Positions 34,577 to 43,483 of a stretch of DNA of 64,000 nucleotides are shown in pieces (the stretch's first letter is position 1; every line of letters begins with the position of its first letter). A model generated the notes under the pieces. That model was not told the DNA's origin, searched no databases, and saw nothing but the letters and a program-made list of their open reading frames with translations. The stretch is from positions 1 to 64,000 of the forward strand of contig NZ_JARGZA010000005.1 of NCBI RefSeq assembly GCF_030973515.1. The letters run 5' to 3'. A program made the translations under genes and the position numbers. The DNA comes from Jannaschia maritima (GTDB lineage Bacteria > Pseudomonadota > Alphaproteobacteria > Rhodobacterales > Rhodobacteraceae).

Positions 34577-35439
34577 TCGGGATCGTCGGAATCGTCGTCA
34601 CCTTCGTCATGGTCTTCGGCGGATACCTCGCCGCGGGCGGCAAGATGGCGATCATCCTGAAGGCCCTGCCCTTCGAGATGACCATGATCTTCGGCGCCGC
34701 CATCGGCGCCTTCCTGCTGGGCAACTCGATCCCCGCGGTGAAGCACACGCTCAAGGACGTGGCGAAGGTCTTCAAGGGCCCGAAGTGGAAGCCCGACGAC
34801 TACCGCGATCTGCTGTGCATGCTCTACCAGCTGATGCGCCTGGGCCGCCAGAACGCCGTGCAGCTGGAGGAGCACATCGAGACGCCGGCCGAGTCGGCGA
34901 TCTTCACCCAATACCCCCGCATCCTGGCGGACGCCGAATCCGTCGCGCTGATCTGCGACACCCTGCGGGCCATGTCGATGAACTACGACGACCCCCACCA
35001 GGTCGAGGAGGTGCTCGAGGCCCGCATCGAGGAGAACGTGGAGCACGCGATGCACCCCTCCCACAACCTGCAGACCATGGCCGACGGCCTTCCCGCGCTG
35101 GGCATCGTCGCCGCAGTGCTGGGCGTCATCAAGACGATGGGCTCCATCGACCAGCCGCCGGAGGTCCTGGGCAAGCTGATCGGCGGCGCGCTGGTCGGCA
35201 CGTTCCTGGGCGTCTTCGTGGCCTATGCCTTCGTGGGTCCCATGGCCACGCGCCTCAAGAGCATCGTGGAGGAGGACGGCCACTTCCAGGATCTGATCCG
35301 CCAGGTGCTGGTGGCCAACCTCTACAACCACGCGACCAACATCTGCATCGAGGTCGGGCGCCAGAACACGCCCACGCATATCCGCCCGTCGTTCTCGGAC
35401 CTGGAGGACGCGCTGCGTCAGGCGAAGGCCGCCGCATGA
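34573..35439 (+). CDS. motA: Flagellar stator protein MotA
   Basis: A 288-aa stator subunit with four helices and a large cytoplasmic loop. Marks are IGIVGIVVTFVMVFGGYLAAG, VKHTLKDVAKVFKG, the charged torque loop LARIEENVE-like region (EARIEENVEHAMHPS), ADGLPALGIVAAVLGVIKTM and VGTFLGVFVAYAFVGP. It needs MotB, which is not found in the window and must be elsewhere. Coupled on both sides by ATGA overlaps. Confidence 0.96.
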   Translation: MIGIVGIVVTFVMVFGGYLAAGGKMAIILKALPFEMTMIFGAAIGAFLLGNSIPAVKHTLKDVAKVFKGPKWKPDDYRDLLCMLYQLMRLGRQNAVQLEEHIETPAESAIFTQYPRILADAESVALICDTLRAMSMNYDDPHQVEEVLEARIEENVEHAMHPSHNLQTMADGLPALGIVAAVLGVIKTMGSIDQPPEVLGKLIGGALVGTFLGVFVAYAFVGPMATRLKSIVEEDGHFQDLIRQVLVANLYNHATNICIEVGRQNTPTHIRPSFSDLEDALRQAKAAA

Positions 35440-37460
35440 CGGATCCGCGGGGGACGGCGGTGGCGGTCCTGCTGGCCGGGATCGCGGGCGCGGCGGGGGC
35501 GCAGGACGTGCCCCTGCGGTCGGGCGAGCACGACGGGTTCACCCGCCTCGTCTTCGAAGCGCCGTTCGCGGCGGACTGGACGCTGACCCACCGTCCCGGC
35601 GCGGCCGAGATCGCGCTGACGGGGCTGGCCGGGGGGATCGACGCGTCCGGCGTGTTCGACCGCATCGGGCGGGACCGCGTCGCGGACGTGGCCTGGACCG
35701 ACGGCACGCTGACCCTGGACCTGGCCTGCGACTGCACGGCCTCGGTGGGTCAGATCGGCAGCGGCCACATCGTCATCGACGTGGCCCCCGGCGTGCCCGC
35801 CATCGTCGTTCCGGCCGACGCGCGCCCGAACCCTCCGGCGGCGGTCCCCGCCACCGCCGCCGCCGCACCCGACGCGCTCGACCCCGCCGACGTGGCCCGC
35901 TGGTTCCCGTTTGGCTTGGACGGCGCCCCCCGCACCCCGGACGCGCCCCCGCCCGGACCCATGCCCGCGCCGACCGCCCCCGCCGTGGTGGCCGCGACGG
36001 ATCCCGTCCCCCGTCGGACCCCGCGGATCGTGGACCCGGTCCTGCCCGCCTCGCCCGGCGAGGTAGTCAGCCTGCCGCTGTTGATGGCGCCGCTCGCCTC
36101 GCCCTTGGGGGACCACCTGGACCGGGTGCTGCGCGACGTCGTGGTCGCCGCGGACGCGCGCCGCACCATCCCCGACGCCCTGCCGGACGGCCCCCGCGCC
36201 AAGCCCGCCGACACCCAACTGCGCATTCGCGACGCCCGCGCGCCGGATCCGCGCGACATCCCCTACGACGAACGGGTCGCCTGCGAAGGGGCCGCGCCCC
36301 TGCGCGACCTGCTCCTGCGCGATCCCGGCACCGCCCTGACCGACCTCGCGGCGCTGACCGAAGCCTACGACCCCGCCCGCCGGGACACGGTGCGCGCGCT
36401 GCGCGACGGCTACCTCGCCGCCGGGCTGGGGGCGGAAGCGCGCCACCTGGGCCGACTGGCGGACATCGACGACGCTTGGACCGACCTGATGGCCGACGCC
36501 GTGGACCACATCGCGCTGGCCGCCCTGCCCGACGACGCCTGGGACTGCGGTTCCGCCACGACGCTGCTCGCGCTCAACCTCGCCGTGCCCGACCGCGGCC
36601 TGACCGCCCGCGACCGCCGCCGCCTCGCGGCCTTCGCGGGCGACCTGCCCCGCGCCCGGCAGCGCGACCTGCTGCCCCGGGCCGCCGACAACACCGCCCG
36701 CGGCGGCGACCTGGAAACGGCTGCCGAGTTGGCAGCACTCGTCGGCCCCCCGCCGGAGGACGCGGCGGAAGCGCGCGAGATCGGACGCATCGCGCTGGTC
36801 ACGCAACGGCTGACGCAATGGACCCTGGGCGAGGATGCCGTCGCCTCCGCCGCAGCCGACGCTCTGGCGCTGCTGCCCACCGTACCCGCGGGCCCCCGCA
36901 ACGAGGCGCTTCGCGCCGCCCTGGCCGTGGGCCTGATCGGGATCGGCGAGTTGACGGAGGCCGACGAGGTGCTGGCCGGCATGGTTCCGCCCGCCCGCCG
37001 GGCCGTGGTGGACGAGATCGCGCACCAGTTGCAGGATCTGCCTGGACATCGCAGCGCCTTCCTGGCCGCCGCCATGCTGCGTTACCGCGACGACGCTGGC
37101 GCGACGGCGCGGCGCAGCTTCGCCGGCGTGCTGAACGCCGCCGGCCTGACCGGCACCGCCGCCCAATGGGGGCACGAGATCTCGGGCGACGGCGGCGTTC
37201 GCATCGCGGCACCGCCCCGCGCGGACCTGGATCCGGTGGAAGCAGCATGGCTGGCCCGCGACCTGGCGGGCGTGGTGGCGGCCGACCCGGACGCCACGCG
37301 CGCGCACCTGGCGGAAACGCTTCTGGCGCAGGGCCCCGACCCGTCGATGGACACGCTGGTCGGCGCCGACGTCCGCTTGAACCGCAGCCGCCGCACCGCG
37401 GGGCTGGTACGCGACCTGCTCGGCCTGCCCGGAGACGGCGGGGACGGAACGGACCGTTAA
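35436..37460 (+). CDS. 674-aa exported AMIN-like/alpha-solenoid protein of the flagellar operon
   Basis: A protein I cannot assign to a named flagellar part. Signal peptide (TAVAVLLAGIAGAAGA). Residues 24-110 look like an AMIN-type beta domain: SGEHDGFTRLVFEAPF and GHIVIDVAPG. A Pro/Ala-rich linker (about 125-200) follows. Residues 290-660 are almost all helical with repeated hairpins (RHLGRLADIDDAWTDLMADA, ETAAELAALVGPPPEDAAEA), as in TPR or similar solenoids. Coupled to motA by ATGA and followed by flhA, so likely periplasmic and linked to the motor or basal body. Confidence 0.7.
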   Translation: MTDPRGTAVAVLLAGIAGAAGAQDVPLRSGEHDGFTRLVFEAPFAADWTLTHRPGAAEIALTGLAGGIDASGVFDRIGRDRVADVAWTDGTLTLDLACDCTASVGQIGSGHIVIDVAPGVPAIVVPADARPNPPAAVPATAAAAPDALDPADVARWFPFGLDGAPRTPDAPPPGPMPAPTAPAVVAATDPVPRRTPRIVDPVLPASPGEVVSLPLLMAPLASPLGDHLDRVLRDVVVAADARRTIPDALPDGPRAKPADTQLRIRDARAPDPRDIPYDERVACEGAAPLRDLLLRDPGTALTDLAALTEAYDPARRDTVRALRDGYLAAGLGAEARHLGRLADIDDAWTDLMADAVDHIALAALPDDAWDCGSATTLLALNLAVPDRGLTARDRRRLAAFAGDLPRARQRDLLPRAADNTARGGDLETAAELAALVGPPPEDAAEAREIGRIALVTQRLTQWTLGEDAVASAAADALALLPTVPAGPRNEALRAALAVGLIGIGELTEADEVLAGMVPPARRAVVDEIAHQLQDLPGHRSAFLAAAMLRYRDDAGATARRSFAGVLNAAGLTGTAAQWGHEISGDGGVRIAAPPRADLDPVEAAWLARDLAGVVAADPDATRAHLAETLLAQGPDPSMDTLVGADVRLNRSRRTAGLVRDLLGLPGDGGDGTDR

Positions 37461-37477
37461 CCATCCACGGGTTAACC
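37457..37477 (+). promoter_or_regulatory. TTAACC half-sites upstream of flhA
   Basis: TTAACCAT (37457-37464) is the CtrA half-site form known in Rhodobacterales, and a second TTAACC follows at 37472-37477. The spacing between the TTAA cores is 11 rather than 7, so this is not a full CtrA box. It overlaps the stop codon of the preceding gene and stands 35-55 bases before the flhA ATG, a good place for a second promoter within the long operon. Confidence 0.35.
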
Positions 37478-37511
37478 GATTCACCGATTGACCCCCTATC
37501 GGCCGAGTCGG

Positions 37512-39572
37512 ATGAAGACGCTCTTTCAACCCACGATCCTGTTCGCCCTGGCCCTGATGGCGGTCATCGTCATGATGGTCGTCCCCATCCCGCCCTGGAT
37601 GCTGGACATCGGCCTGGCCGCCTCCTTCGCCCTGGCGATCCTGATGTTCACCACGGCGCTGTTCGTGGAACGCCCGCTCGACTTCTCCAGCTTCCCCACG
37701 GTCCTGCTGGCCTCGCTGATGCTGCGGCTGGCGATGAACATCTCGTCCACGAAGCTCATCATCGGCGAAGGGCACACCGGCACGGGCGCGGCAGGCACCG
37801 TGATCGAGGGCTTCGCCCAGTTCGTGATGGGCGGCAGCGTGTTTCTGGGGATCGTGATCTTCTGCGTGCTGCTGATCGTCAACTTCGTGGTCATCACCAA
37901 GGGCGCCACCCGCATGGCGGAGGTGGGCGCCCGCTTCGCGCTCGACGGGATGCCGGGCAAGCAGCTGGCCATCGACGCCGACATGGCTGCGGGCGCGATC
38001 GACCACGCGGAGGCCAGCCGCCGCCGCGAGCTGGAGCTGGCGGAGACCAACTTCTTCGGCAGCCTCGACGGCGCGTCGAAGTTCGTGAAGGGCGACGCGG
38101 TCGCGGGCCTGCTCATCACGCTGCTGAACCTGATCGTGGGGCTCGCCGTCGGCCTGATCGTCCACGGCATGCCGTTCGGCCAGGCGGTGCAGACCTATTC
38201 GATCCTGACGGTGGGCGACGGGCTGGTCAGCCAGATCCCGGCCGTCATCATCGCCATCGCGTCCGCGCTTCTGCTGGCACGGGGCGGGGCGGCGGGCAAG
38301 ATGGACATGGCGATCCTGCGCCAGGTCGGCGCAAACCCCGTGGCCCTGGGTACCGTCGCGGTCATCATGCTGATCTTCGCCGCCATCCCGGGCCTGCCCG
38401 TCGTCCCCTTCCTTCTGGGGGCCGCGGGCCTGGGCTTCGCGGCTTGGCGGATGTGGCGGACGTCCCGGGAGGCCGAGGTGGAGGTCCTGCCGGAAGAGGA
38501 CGCCCCGCCGCCCAAGCGGTCGATGGGCGACGTCCTGGACCTGGACGAGATCGGCGTGACCTTCGCCATGGACCTCGTGTCGCTGGCCCTCGACCCCGCC
38601 CGCGGCCTGGAAGGGCGCATCGAAGGCATGCGCAACCACATCGCCCAGTCCTTCGGGATCATCCTGCCCGAGATCCGGCTGACCGACGACGCGGGCCTGC
38701 CGCCCGGCACCTACGTCATCCGGGTCCACGGGGTCGAGTTGGCGCGCGACCGCCTGATGCCGGGCCACGTCCTCGCGCTGAAGGGCGAAGGCCCCCTGCC
38801 CGCGGTCGGCGGCACCGACGTGGCCGAGCCGGTCTATGGCGCCCCCGCCCGCTGGGTGCGCGAGGATTCGGTCGATCGGGGCGACCTGGCGGAGCTGACC
38901 GTCGTGACCCCGGGCGAGGTGCTGGCCACCCACCTGCTGGAGGTCGTGAAATCCGCCTTCCCGCAGCTGATGGGCCTGAAGTCGCTGAACCGCGTGCTCG
39001 ACGCCTATCGCAACGTGACCGACCCGTCGCGCGCCGCCGAGAACCGCCGCCTGCTCGACGACCTGGTCCCCGGCAAGGTCCCCCACGACGCGCTGCTGGC
39101 CGTGATGCGCATCCTGCTGGCGGAGCGGGTGTCGATCCGCAACCTTCCCGTGATCCTGGAAACGATCGCGGAGGGCCGCGAGGCCAAGATGCCCGCCGAC
39201 ACGATCGCGGAGCTGGTGCGCCAGCGCCTGGGTCAGCAGATCTTGGCCGAGATCCGGCGCCCCGACGGCACCGTCCCCCTGATGCAGCTGTCCCCCGCCT
39301 GGGAGGAGCAGTTCGACCGCCACCAGATGCAGGGCGGCTTCGGCGACATCGCCCTGCCGCCCGACACGGGCCGCAAGCTGCGCCAGAACATCGCCGACAT
39401 GATGGCCAAGGCCGCCGAGAAGGGCACCTATCCCGCGCTGGTCACGTCGGCCCGCCGCCGGCGGTTCCTCCACGGCGTCCTGCGCGAAGCCGGGCTGGCG
39501 AACCCCGTCGTGTCCTACGAGGAGGTCGGTCCGGCCGCCCGGCCCGCCCTGGTGGGGTCCGTGCCCGCGTGA
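37512..39572 (+). CDS. flhA: Flagellar export gate protein FlhA
   Basis: A 686-aa central export gate component. Eight N-terminal helices contain the FHIPEP-region text RPLDFSSFPTVLLASLMLRLAMN, then GDAVAGLLITLLNLIVG. The cytoplasmic domain (about 345-686) binds export substrates and chaperones. The start ATG 37512 is preferred over TTG 37488, since known FlhA proteins start a few residues before the first helix. Overlaps fliR by GTGA. Confidence 0.96.
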   Translation: MKTLFQPTILFALALMAVIVMMVVPIPPWMLDIGLAASFALAILMFTTALFVERPLDFSSFPTVLLASLMLRLAMNISSTKLIIGEGHTGTGAAGTVIEGFAQFVMGGSVFLGIVIFCVLLIVNFVVITKGATRMAEVGARFALDGMPGKQLAIDADMAAGAIDHAEASRRRELELAETNFFGSLDGASKFVKGDAVAGLLITLLNLIVGLAVGLIVHGMPFGQAVQTYSILTVGDGLVSQIPAVIIAIASALLLARGGAAGKMDMAILRQVGANPVALGTVAVIMLIFAAIPGLPVVPFLLGAAGLGFAAWRMWRTSREAEVEVLPEEDAPPPKRSMGDVLDLDEIGVTFAMDLVSLALDPARGLEGRIEGMRNHIAQSFGIILPEIRLTDDAGLPPGTYVIRVHGVELARDRLMPGHVLALKGEGPLPAVGGTDVAEPVYGAPARWVREDSVDRGDLAELTVVTPGEVLATHLLEVVKSAFPQLMGLKSLNRVLDAYRNVTDPSRAAENRRLLDDLVPGKVPHDALLAVMRILLAERVSIRNLPVILETIAEGREAKMPADTIAELVRQRLGQQILAEIRRPDGTVPLMQLSPAWEEQFDRHQMQGGFGDIALPPDTGRKLRQNIADMMAKAAEKGTYPALVTSARRRRFLHGVLREAGLANPVVSYEEVGPAARPALVGSVPA

Positions 39573-40330
39573 CGGGCCTGGGCCCCATCCTCGACGCGCT
39601 GGGCCTGCCGCCCGTCGCGGTGGCCGTCGTGTTCTTCCGCGTCACGGGGCTGATGTTCTTCCTGCCCGCCTTCGGCGAGCGCATGATCCCCGCCCGCGTC
39701 CGCCTGGGCGCGACCTTCGCCCTGACGGCAATGATCGCCCCCCTGATGCCCGCCGCGGCTCTGCCGGCCGACGTGACGCCCGCCCTGATCCTGACGGAGG
39801 CCACGACCGGCGCCGCCCTGGGCGCGGTGCTGAAGTTCATGACCCACGCGCTCCTGATGACCGGCGCCATCGCCGCGCAGGCGACCTCGCTCAGCCAATT
39901 GTTCGGCGTCCAGTCGATGGATCCGTCCTCGGCGATGGGCAACGTCCTGCACCTGGGGGGACTGGCGCTCCTGATGGCATCGGGCCTGCACCTGATGGTC
40001 GTTGACTTGATGATCCGGTCCTGGGACGTCTTCCCCGCGGGCTTCCTGCTGCCCGGCGCGGACGTGGCGCAGTGGGGCCTGGAACGCGTCGGCGCGGCCT
40101 TCGCCCTGGCCCTGGGGCTGTCCGCGCCCTTCGTGATCGCCTCCGTCCTCTACAACCTGGCGCTGGGGGTCATTAACAAGGCCATGCCGCAACTGATGGT
40201 GGCGCTCGTCGGCGCGCCGCTGATCACCGGCCTGTCGCTGGCCCTGCTGGCCGCGACCGCGGCGATCATCCTGACCGTGTGGCGCGAGCGCTTCCTCGCC
40301 ACGATCCTCGACCCCATCGGGATCCTCTGA
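39569..40330 (+). CDS. fliR: Flagellar export gate protein FliR
   Basis: A 253-aa inner-membrane gate protein with about six helices. Typical blocks: VVFFRVTGLMFFLPAFGERMIPARVR, QATSLSQLFGVQ and INKAMPQLMVALVGAPL. The start is GTG 39569 in a GTGA overlap with flhA; the end overlaps flhB by one base (TGATG). Together with FliP and FliQ it forms the export pore. Confidence 0.95.
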   Translation: MTGLGPILDALGLPPVAVAVVFFRVTGLMFFLPAFGERMIPARVRLGATFALTAMIAPLMPAAALPADVTPALILTEATTGAALGAVLKFMTHALLMTGAIAAQATSLSQLFGVQSMDPSSAMGNVLHLGGLALLMASGLHLMVVDLMIRSWDVFPAGFLLPGADVAQWGLERVGAAFALALGLSAPFVIASVLYNLALGVINKAMPQLMVALVGAPLITGLSLALLAATAAIILTVWRERFLATILDPIGIL

Positions 40331-41412
40331 TGGCGGAGGAGAACGGCCAGGAGGACAAGCAATACGAGGCCTCTCAACGCAAGCTCGACAAGGCCCGCGA
40401 ACAGGGCGAGGTCGCCCGCGCCCCGGACCTGAACGCCTTCGCCGTCTATCTGGGCCTCCTGCTCACCACCGCCATCCTGGGCCCCATGTCCCTCCAGCGC
40501 ATCGCGGAGGAAGGGGGCGCCTTCCTGGCGGATGCCGACCGCCTGGCCGCCGAAACGATCGCGGGTTCCGACATCGTCGCGCAGGAGATGGTGAAGACCA
40601 TCGTGGGCCAGTCCGCCCTGTGGCTGGGGGGATCGGGTCTTCTGGTCCTGGCGACCGTGCTGGTCACGCGCGCCGCGGTCTTCGCGCCGACCCGCCTGAT
40701 GCCCAAGGCGTCGCGCGTCTCCCTCGTCCAGGGGGCCAAGAACAAGTTCGGCACCAGCGGCCTGTTCGAGTTCGCCAAGTCTTCCACCAAGCTGGTCCTC
40801 TACGGCGGCACGCTCGGGGGGCTGCTATGGTGGGCGTCCGACTACATCGTGGCCAGCGCCGCCCTGCCCGTGGGCCAGTCCGCGATGCTCCTGGGCCGGC
40901 TGCTCCTGATCTTCCTGGCCCTCGTCACCGGCATCGCGGCCGTGATCGGGGCGGTCGACTTCGTGTACCAGAAGCACGCCCACGCCCAGAAGAACCGCAT
41001 GTCCCGCAAGGAGATGACGGACGAGCACAAGGAATCCGAAGGCGACCCGCAGCTCAAGCAGAAGCGCCGCCAGCGCGCGCAGGAGATCGCGCAGAACCAG
41101 ATGCTGTCCGACGTCCCCGACGCCACCGTCGTGATCGTAAACCCGACCCACTACGCCGTGGCACTGAAATGGTCGCCGCTCGACCCCTCGCCCCCCGTCT
41201 GCCTGGCAAAGGGCGTGGACGAGATCGCGGTCCGCATCCGCGAACTCGCGACCGAGAACGACATCCCCATCTTCTCCGACCCGCCCACCGCGCGCGCCCT
41301 GCACGCCACCGTGGATCTGGGCGAGGCCATCCCGCGCGAGCACTTCCGCGCGGTGGCCGCCGCCATCCGCTTCGCGGAGGATCTGCGCAAGGCCGCCGGG
41401 GGCGGGGCGTGA
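40330..41412 (+). CDS. flhB: Flagellar export switch protein FlhB
   Basis: A 360-aa protein that switches export from hook to filament substrates. N-terminal EDKQYEASQRKLDKAREQGEVARA, four helices, then a cytoplasmic domain with the self-cleavage site N271-P-T-H274. The linker KNRMSRKEMTDEHKESEGDP is typical. Coupled to fliR and to the small gene after it (GTGA). Confidence 0.96.
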   Translation: MAEENGQEDKQYEASQRKLDKAREQGEVARAPDLNAFAVYLGLLLTTAILGPMSLQRIAEEGGAFLADADRLAAETIAGSDIVAQEMVKTIVGQSALWLGGSGLLVLATVLVTRAAVFAPTRLMPKASRVSLVQGAKNKFGTSGLFEFAKSSTKLVLYGGTLGGLLWWASDYIVASAALPVGQSAMLLGRLLLIFLALVTGIAAVIGAVDFVYQKHAHAQKNRMSRKEMTDEHKESEGDPQLKQKRRQRAQEIAQNQMLSDVPDATVVIVNPTHYAVALKWSPLDPSPPVCLAKGVDEIAVRIRELATENDIPIFSDPPTARALHATVDLGEAIPREHFRAVAAAIRFAEDLRKAAGGGA

Positions 41413-41747
41413 ACGCCGACGACCTCCGGCGCCTGTCCGACCTGGCGTCGCTGCGGGCCGCCCGCGACCGCGGGGCCCTGGCCGCCGTGGAGACCCGCGC
41501 CGCGCCCATCCGCGCCGCCATCGCGGCGCTGGAGGCCCCCGCCCCCGCGGACGCGCCCGCCGATCTGGGGGAGGCCCGCGCGCAGCTGGCCCACATGGGC
41601 TGGGCCGTGCAGGAACGCACCCGCCTTACGATGGAGCTGGCCCGCCTCCGCGCGGAGCTGGAGCACGCCCGCCACGCCGCTGCGAAGGCCACGGCGCGCG
41701 AGCAGGTGATCGCCGAGTTGGGAGAACGGATGGGTCGGACGCGCTAG
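41409..41747 (+). CDS. Small coiled-coil protein after flhB (FliJ-like?)
   Basis: A 112-aa protein made of two long charged helices split by a Pro/Ala-rich turn (PAPADAPADL). The text LSDLASLRAARDRGALAAVE and ERTRLTMELARLRAELEHAR suggests an antiparallel coiled coil, the shape of FliJ-type export chaperones. No other fliJ candidate is in the window. The start is GTG 41409 overlapping flhB. Last gene of the fliL operon. The FliJ idea rests on shape and position only. Confidence 0.7.
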   Translation: MNADDLRRLSDLASLRAARDRGALAAVETRAAPIRAAIAALEAPAPADAPADLGEARAQLAHMGWAVQERTRLTMELARLRAELEHARHAAAKATAREQVIAELGERMGRTR

Positions 41748-41761
41748 GCGACCCCGATCGT

Positions 41762-41844
41762 CCCCGGGCTCGACCCGGGGACCTCGTGCCGCGAACGCGG
41801 CGCATGACGGGGGGAAGGTCCTCGGGTCGTGCCCGAGCATGACG
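41762..41844. repeat. Three-hairpin dispersed repeat, copy A
   Basis: CCCCGGG-CTCGA-CCCGGGG (41762-41780), a middle stem GCCGCG-AA-CGCGGC (41788-41801), and CTCGGG-TCGTG-CCCGAG (41821-41837) followed by CATGACGG. The outer stems share the CCCGGGCTCGACCCGGG pattern common in alphaproteobacterial intergenic repeats. It fills the gap between two convergent flagellar operons and may also act as a two-way terminator. Copy B is at 51345-51442. Confidence 0.75.
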
Positions 41845-41862
41845 GTCGAGCCCGGACCGGCC

Positions 41863-42333
41863 CTAACGGTCCCGCCGGTCGATCGACGTGATCAGCACCG
41901 TCAGGTCGTGCCCCTCATAGGTCGCCTGCGCGGCCTCGTTCAGGGCCAGGCGCAGCCGGTTCATGGGCAGCGTCTCGGTGAACCGCCCGTCGAAGCCCCC
42001 CGCGCTGGCGTGGCGGAACAGCGCCTCCATCAGCTTGTCGCGCAGGACGGGTTCCCGGTCGTAGGCCGCTTCCTGCGGCAGGGTCTTGGACGACAGCCCC
42101 AGGGTCAGCACCACGTGGCTGCGGACCCGGCCGTCGATGATCAGCGGCACGATGAACTCCCGGATCAGGGGGATCTCCACCGCCTCCGACAGCGCCTCCG
42201 CCTCCTCCGCGGCCGGCGCCTCCGCCTCCGCCTCGGCCTCCGGCGCGGGGTGGCCGGGCGACAGCATCGCGCCCGCGACCCCGCCGCCCGCCACGGCCCC
42301 GAGGACCATCGTCAGTGCCAGTACCGCCTTCAT
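41863..42333 (-). CDS. FliL-like protein downstream of flgH
   Basis: A 156-aa FliL paralogue. An N-terminal anchor or signal helix (KAVLALTMVLGAVAGGGVAGAM) is followed by a run of Ala/Glu and a periplasmic part: EIPLIREFIVPLIIDGRVRSHVVLTLGL, then REPVLRDKLMEALFRHAS. It lacks the acidic linker length of the fliL at 32981. Two bases separate it from flgH. Its role is likely basal-body linked; whether it can replace FliL is unknown. Confidence 0.8.
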   Translation of the reverse strand: MKAVLALTMVLGAVAGGGVAGAMLSPGHPAPEAEAEAEAPAAEEAEALSEAVEIPLIREFIVPLIIDGRVRSHVVLTLGLSSKTLPQEAAYDREPVLRDKLMEALFRHASAGGFDGRFTETLPMNRLRLALNEAAQATYEGHDLTVLITSIDRRDR

Positions 42334-42335
42334 GG

Positions 42336-43070
42336 TCAGAACGGCAGGATCACGTCGGCGACCTGCTGGCCATAGCGCGGGGCCTGCATCGCGGTGATGT
42401 GCCCGCGCCCGCCATAGCTGATGCGCGCGGACGCGATCTTGTCATAGGTGATCTCGTTCTGCCGCGTCACGTCGCCGGGCCGCACGAAGCCCGACACCAG
42501 CAGCACGCGCACCTCGTTGTTGACCCGCACCTCCTGCGTGCCCTCGATGCGCAGGGCGCCGTTGGGCATCACCTCCAGCACGGTGGCCGCCACGCGCAGC
42601 GTCAGCTTCTCCGCCCGGCGGATCGAGCCCGACCCGCTGAAGTCGCTCTCGGAGTTCAGCTCGACGGCGTCGGCCAGCGACCCGTCGCCCGGCAGGATGT
42701 CCTCGATCACCGTCTCCAGCCCCATAAGGCTGCCGACGCCCGCGCTCTGGCTGCCCGACCGACCGCGCTGCGAGCGGTTGTTGATCTGCGCCGATTCGTC
42801 GATCTCGATCACCACGGTCATGATGTCGCCGCGCTGCGCCGCCCGGCGGTCGCCCAGGAGCGACGTGCGCCCGCCCGTCCACAGCGACGGGCTGTTCTGC
42901 GGCACGGCGCGCTGGCCGGGCACCGCGCCGGCCGTCATGGCGAAGTGCTCGTTCCCGCCCGAGGGCTGGGTCAGGGCGGGCGTCTTGCCCACCTCCTCCA
43001 GCTGCCCGCAGGCGGCCAGGGCCGCCATCGCGGCGATCGTTCCGATACGGACTGTCATCTTGCGTGCCAT
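42336..43070 (-). CDS. flgH: Flagellar L-ring lipoprotein FlgH
   Basis: A 244-aa outer-membrane ring protein. The lipobox is LAAC with the lipid-bearing cysteine at C21. Family text: SLWTGGRTSLLGDRRAAQRGDI, VVIEIDESAQINN, RRAEKLTLRVAATVLEVMPNG and the closing ISYGGRGHI...PRYGQQ. The ATG at 43070 overlaps the flgA stop by one base; the base triplet before it (TTG) extends the frame but is not needed. flgI, the P-ring partner, is not in the window. Confidence 0.94.
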   Translation of the reverse strand: MARKMTVRIGTIAAMAALAACGQLEEVGKTPALTQPSGGNEHFAMTAGAVPGQRAVPQNSPSLWTGGRTSLLGDRRAAQRGDIMTVVIEIDESAQINNRSQRGRSGSQSAGVGSLMGLETVIEDILPGDGSLADAVELNSESDFSGSGSIRRAEKLTLRVAATVLEVMPNGALRIEGTQEVRVNNEVRVLLVSGFVRPGDVTRQNEITYDKIASARISYGGRGHITAMQAPRYGQQVADVILPF

Positions 43071-43483
43071 CAATGCACCTCCACGGTTCCCAGCCCCACG
43101 GCGACGCCCATCACGGTCGTCCGGGAAGCCATGTTCATCACGCGCACCGGCTCGCCCAGGCCCGCGCGCGTCAGCGCCCGCCCCTCGGCCGAGATGCGCA
43201 GGCCGTCCGCCGCATAGAGCAGCGACACGACCGCGTTGCGTTCGATCACGGTGGGCGCGCCCACGTCCTGCGGGCGCACGGGGCGGTTGGGGAACAGGTT
43301 CACCCGCGCCTCCAGGCCCACCACGTCGCGCGGGTCGGTCACGGCGCCCGGCATGTCGCCGGGGCGCACGGCCACCTGGTCCATCCCGATCAGGGTGCCC
43401 GCGCGAACGACCGTCGTGGCGATCACCACGTCCGCGGCGGCGGGACCGGCCAGGGACAGGGATATCAGGATGGCGCGGATCAT
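43070..43483 (-). CDS. flgA: Flagellar P-ring assembly chaperone FlgA
   Basis: A short 137-aa FlgA, consisting of a signal peptide (IRAILISLSLAGPAAA) and the SAF-type beta domain: TTVVRAGTLIGMDQVAV, VVGLEARVNLFPNRPV and the C-terminal RVMNMASRTTVMGVAVGLGTVEV. FlgA of enterobacteria is longer; the compact form is usual in Rhodobacterales. It overlaps flgG (ATGA) and flgH. Confidence 0.9.
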   Translation of the reverse strand: MIRAILISLSLAGPAAADVVIATTVVRAGTLIGMDQVAVRPGDMPGAVTDPRDVVGLEARVNLFPNRPVRPQDVGAPTVIERNAVVSLLYAADGLRISAEGRALTRAGLGEPVRVMNMASRTTVMGVAVGLGTVEVH

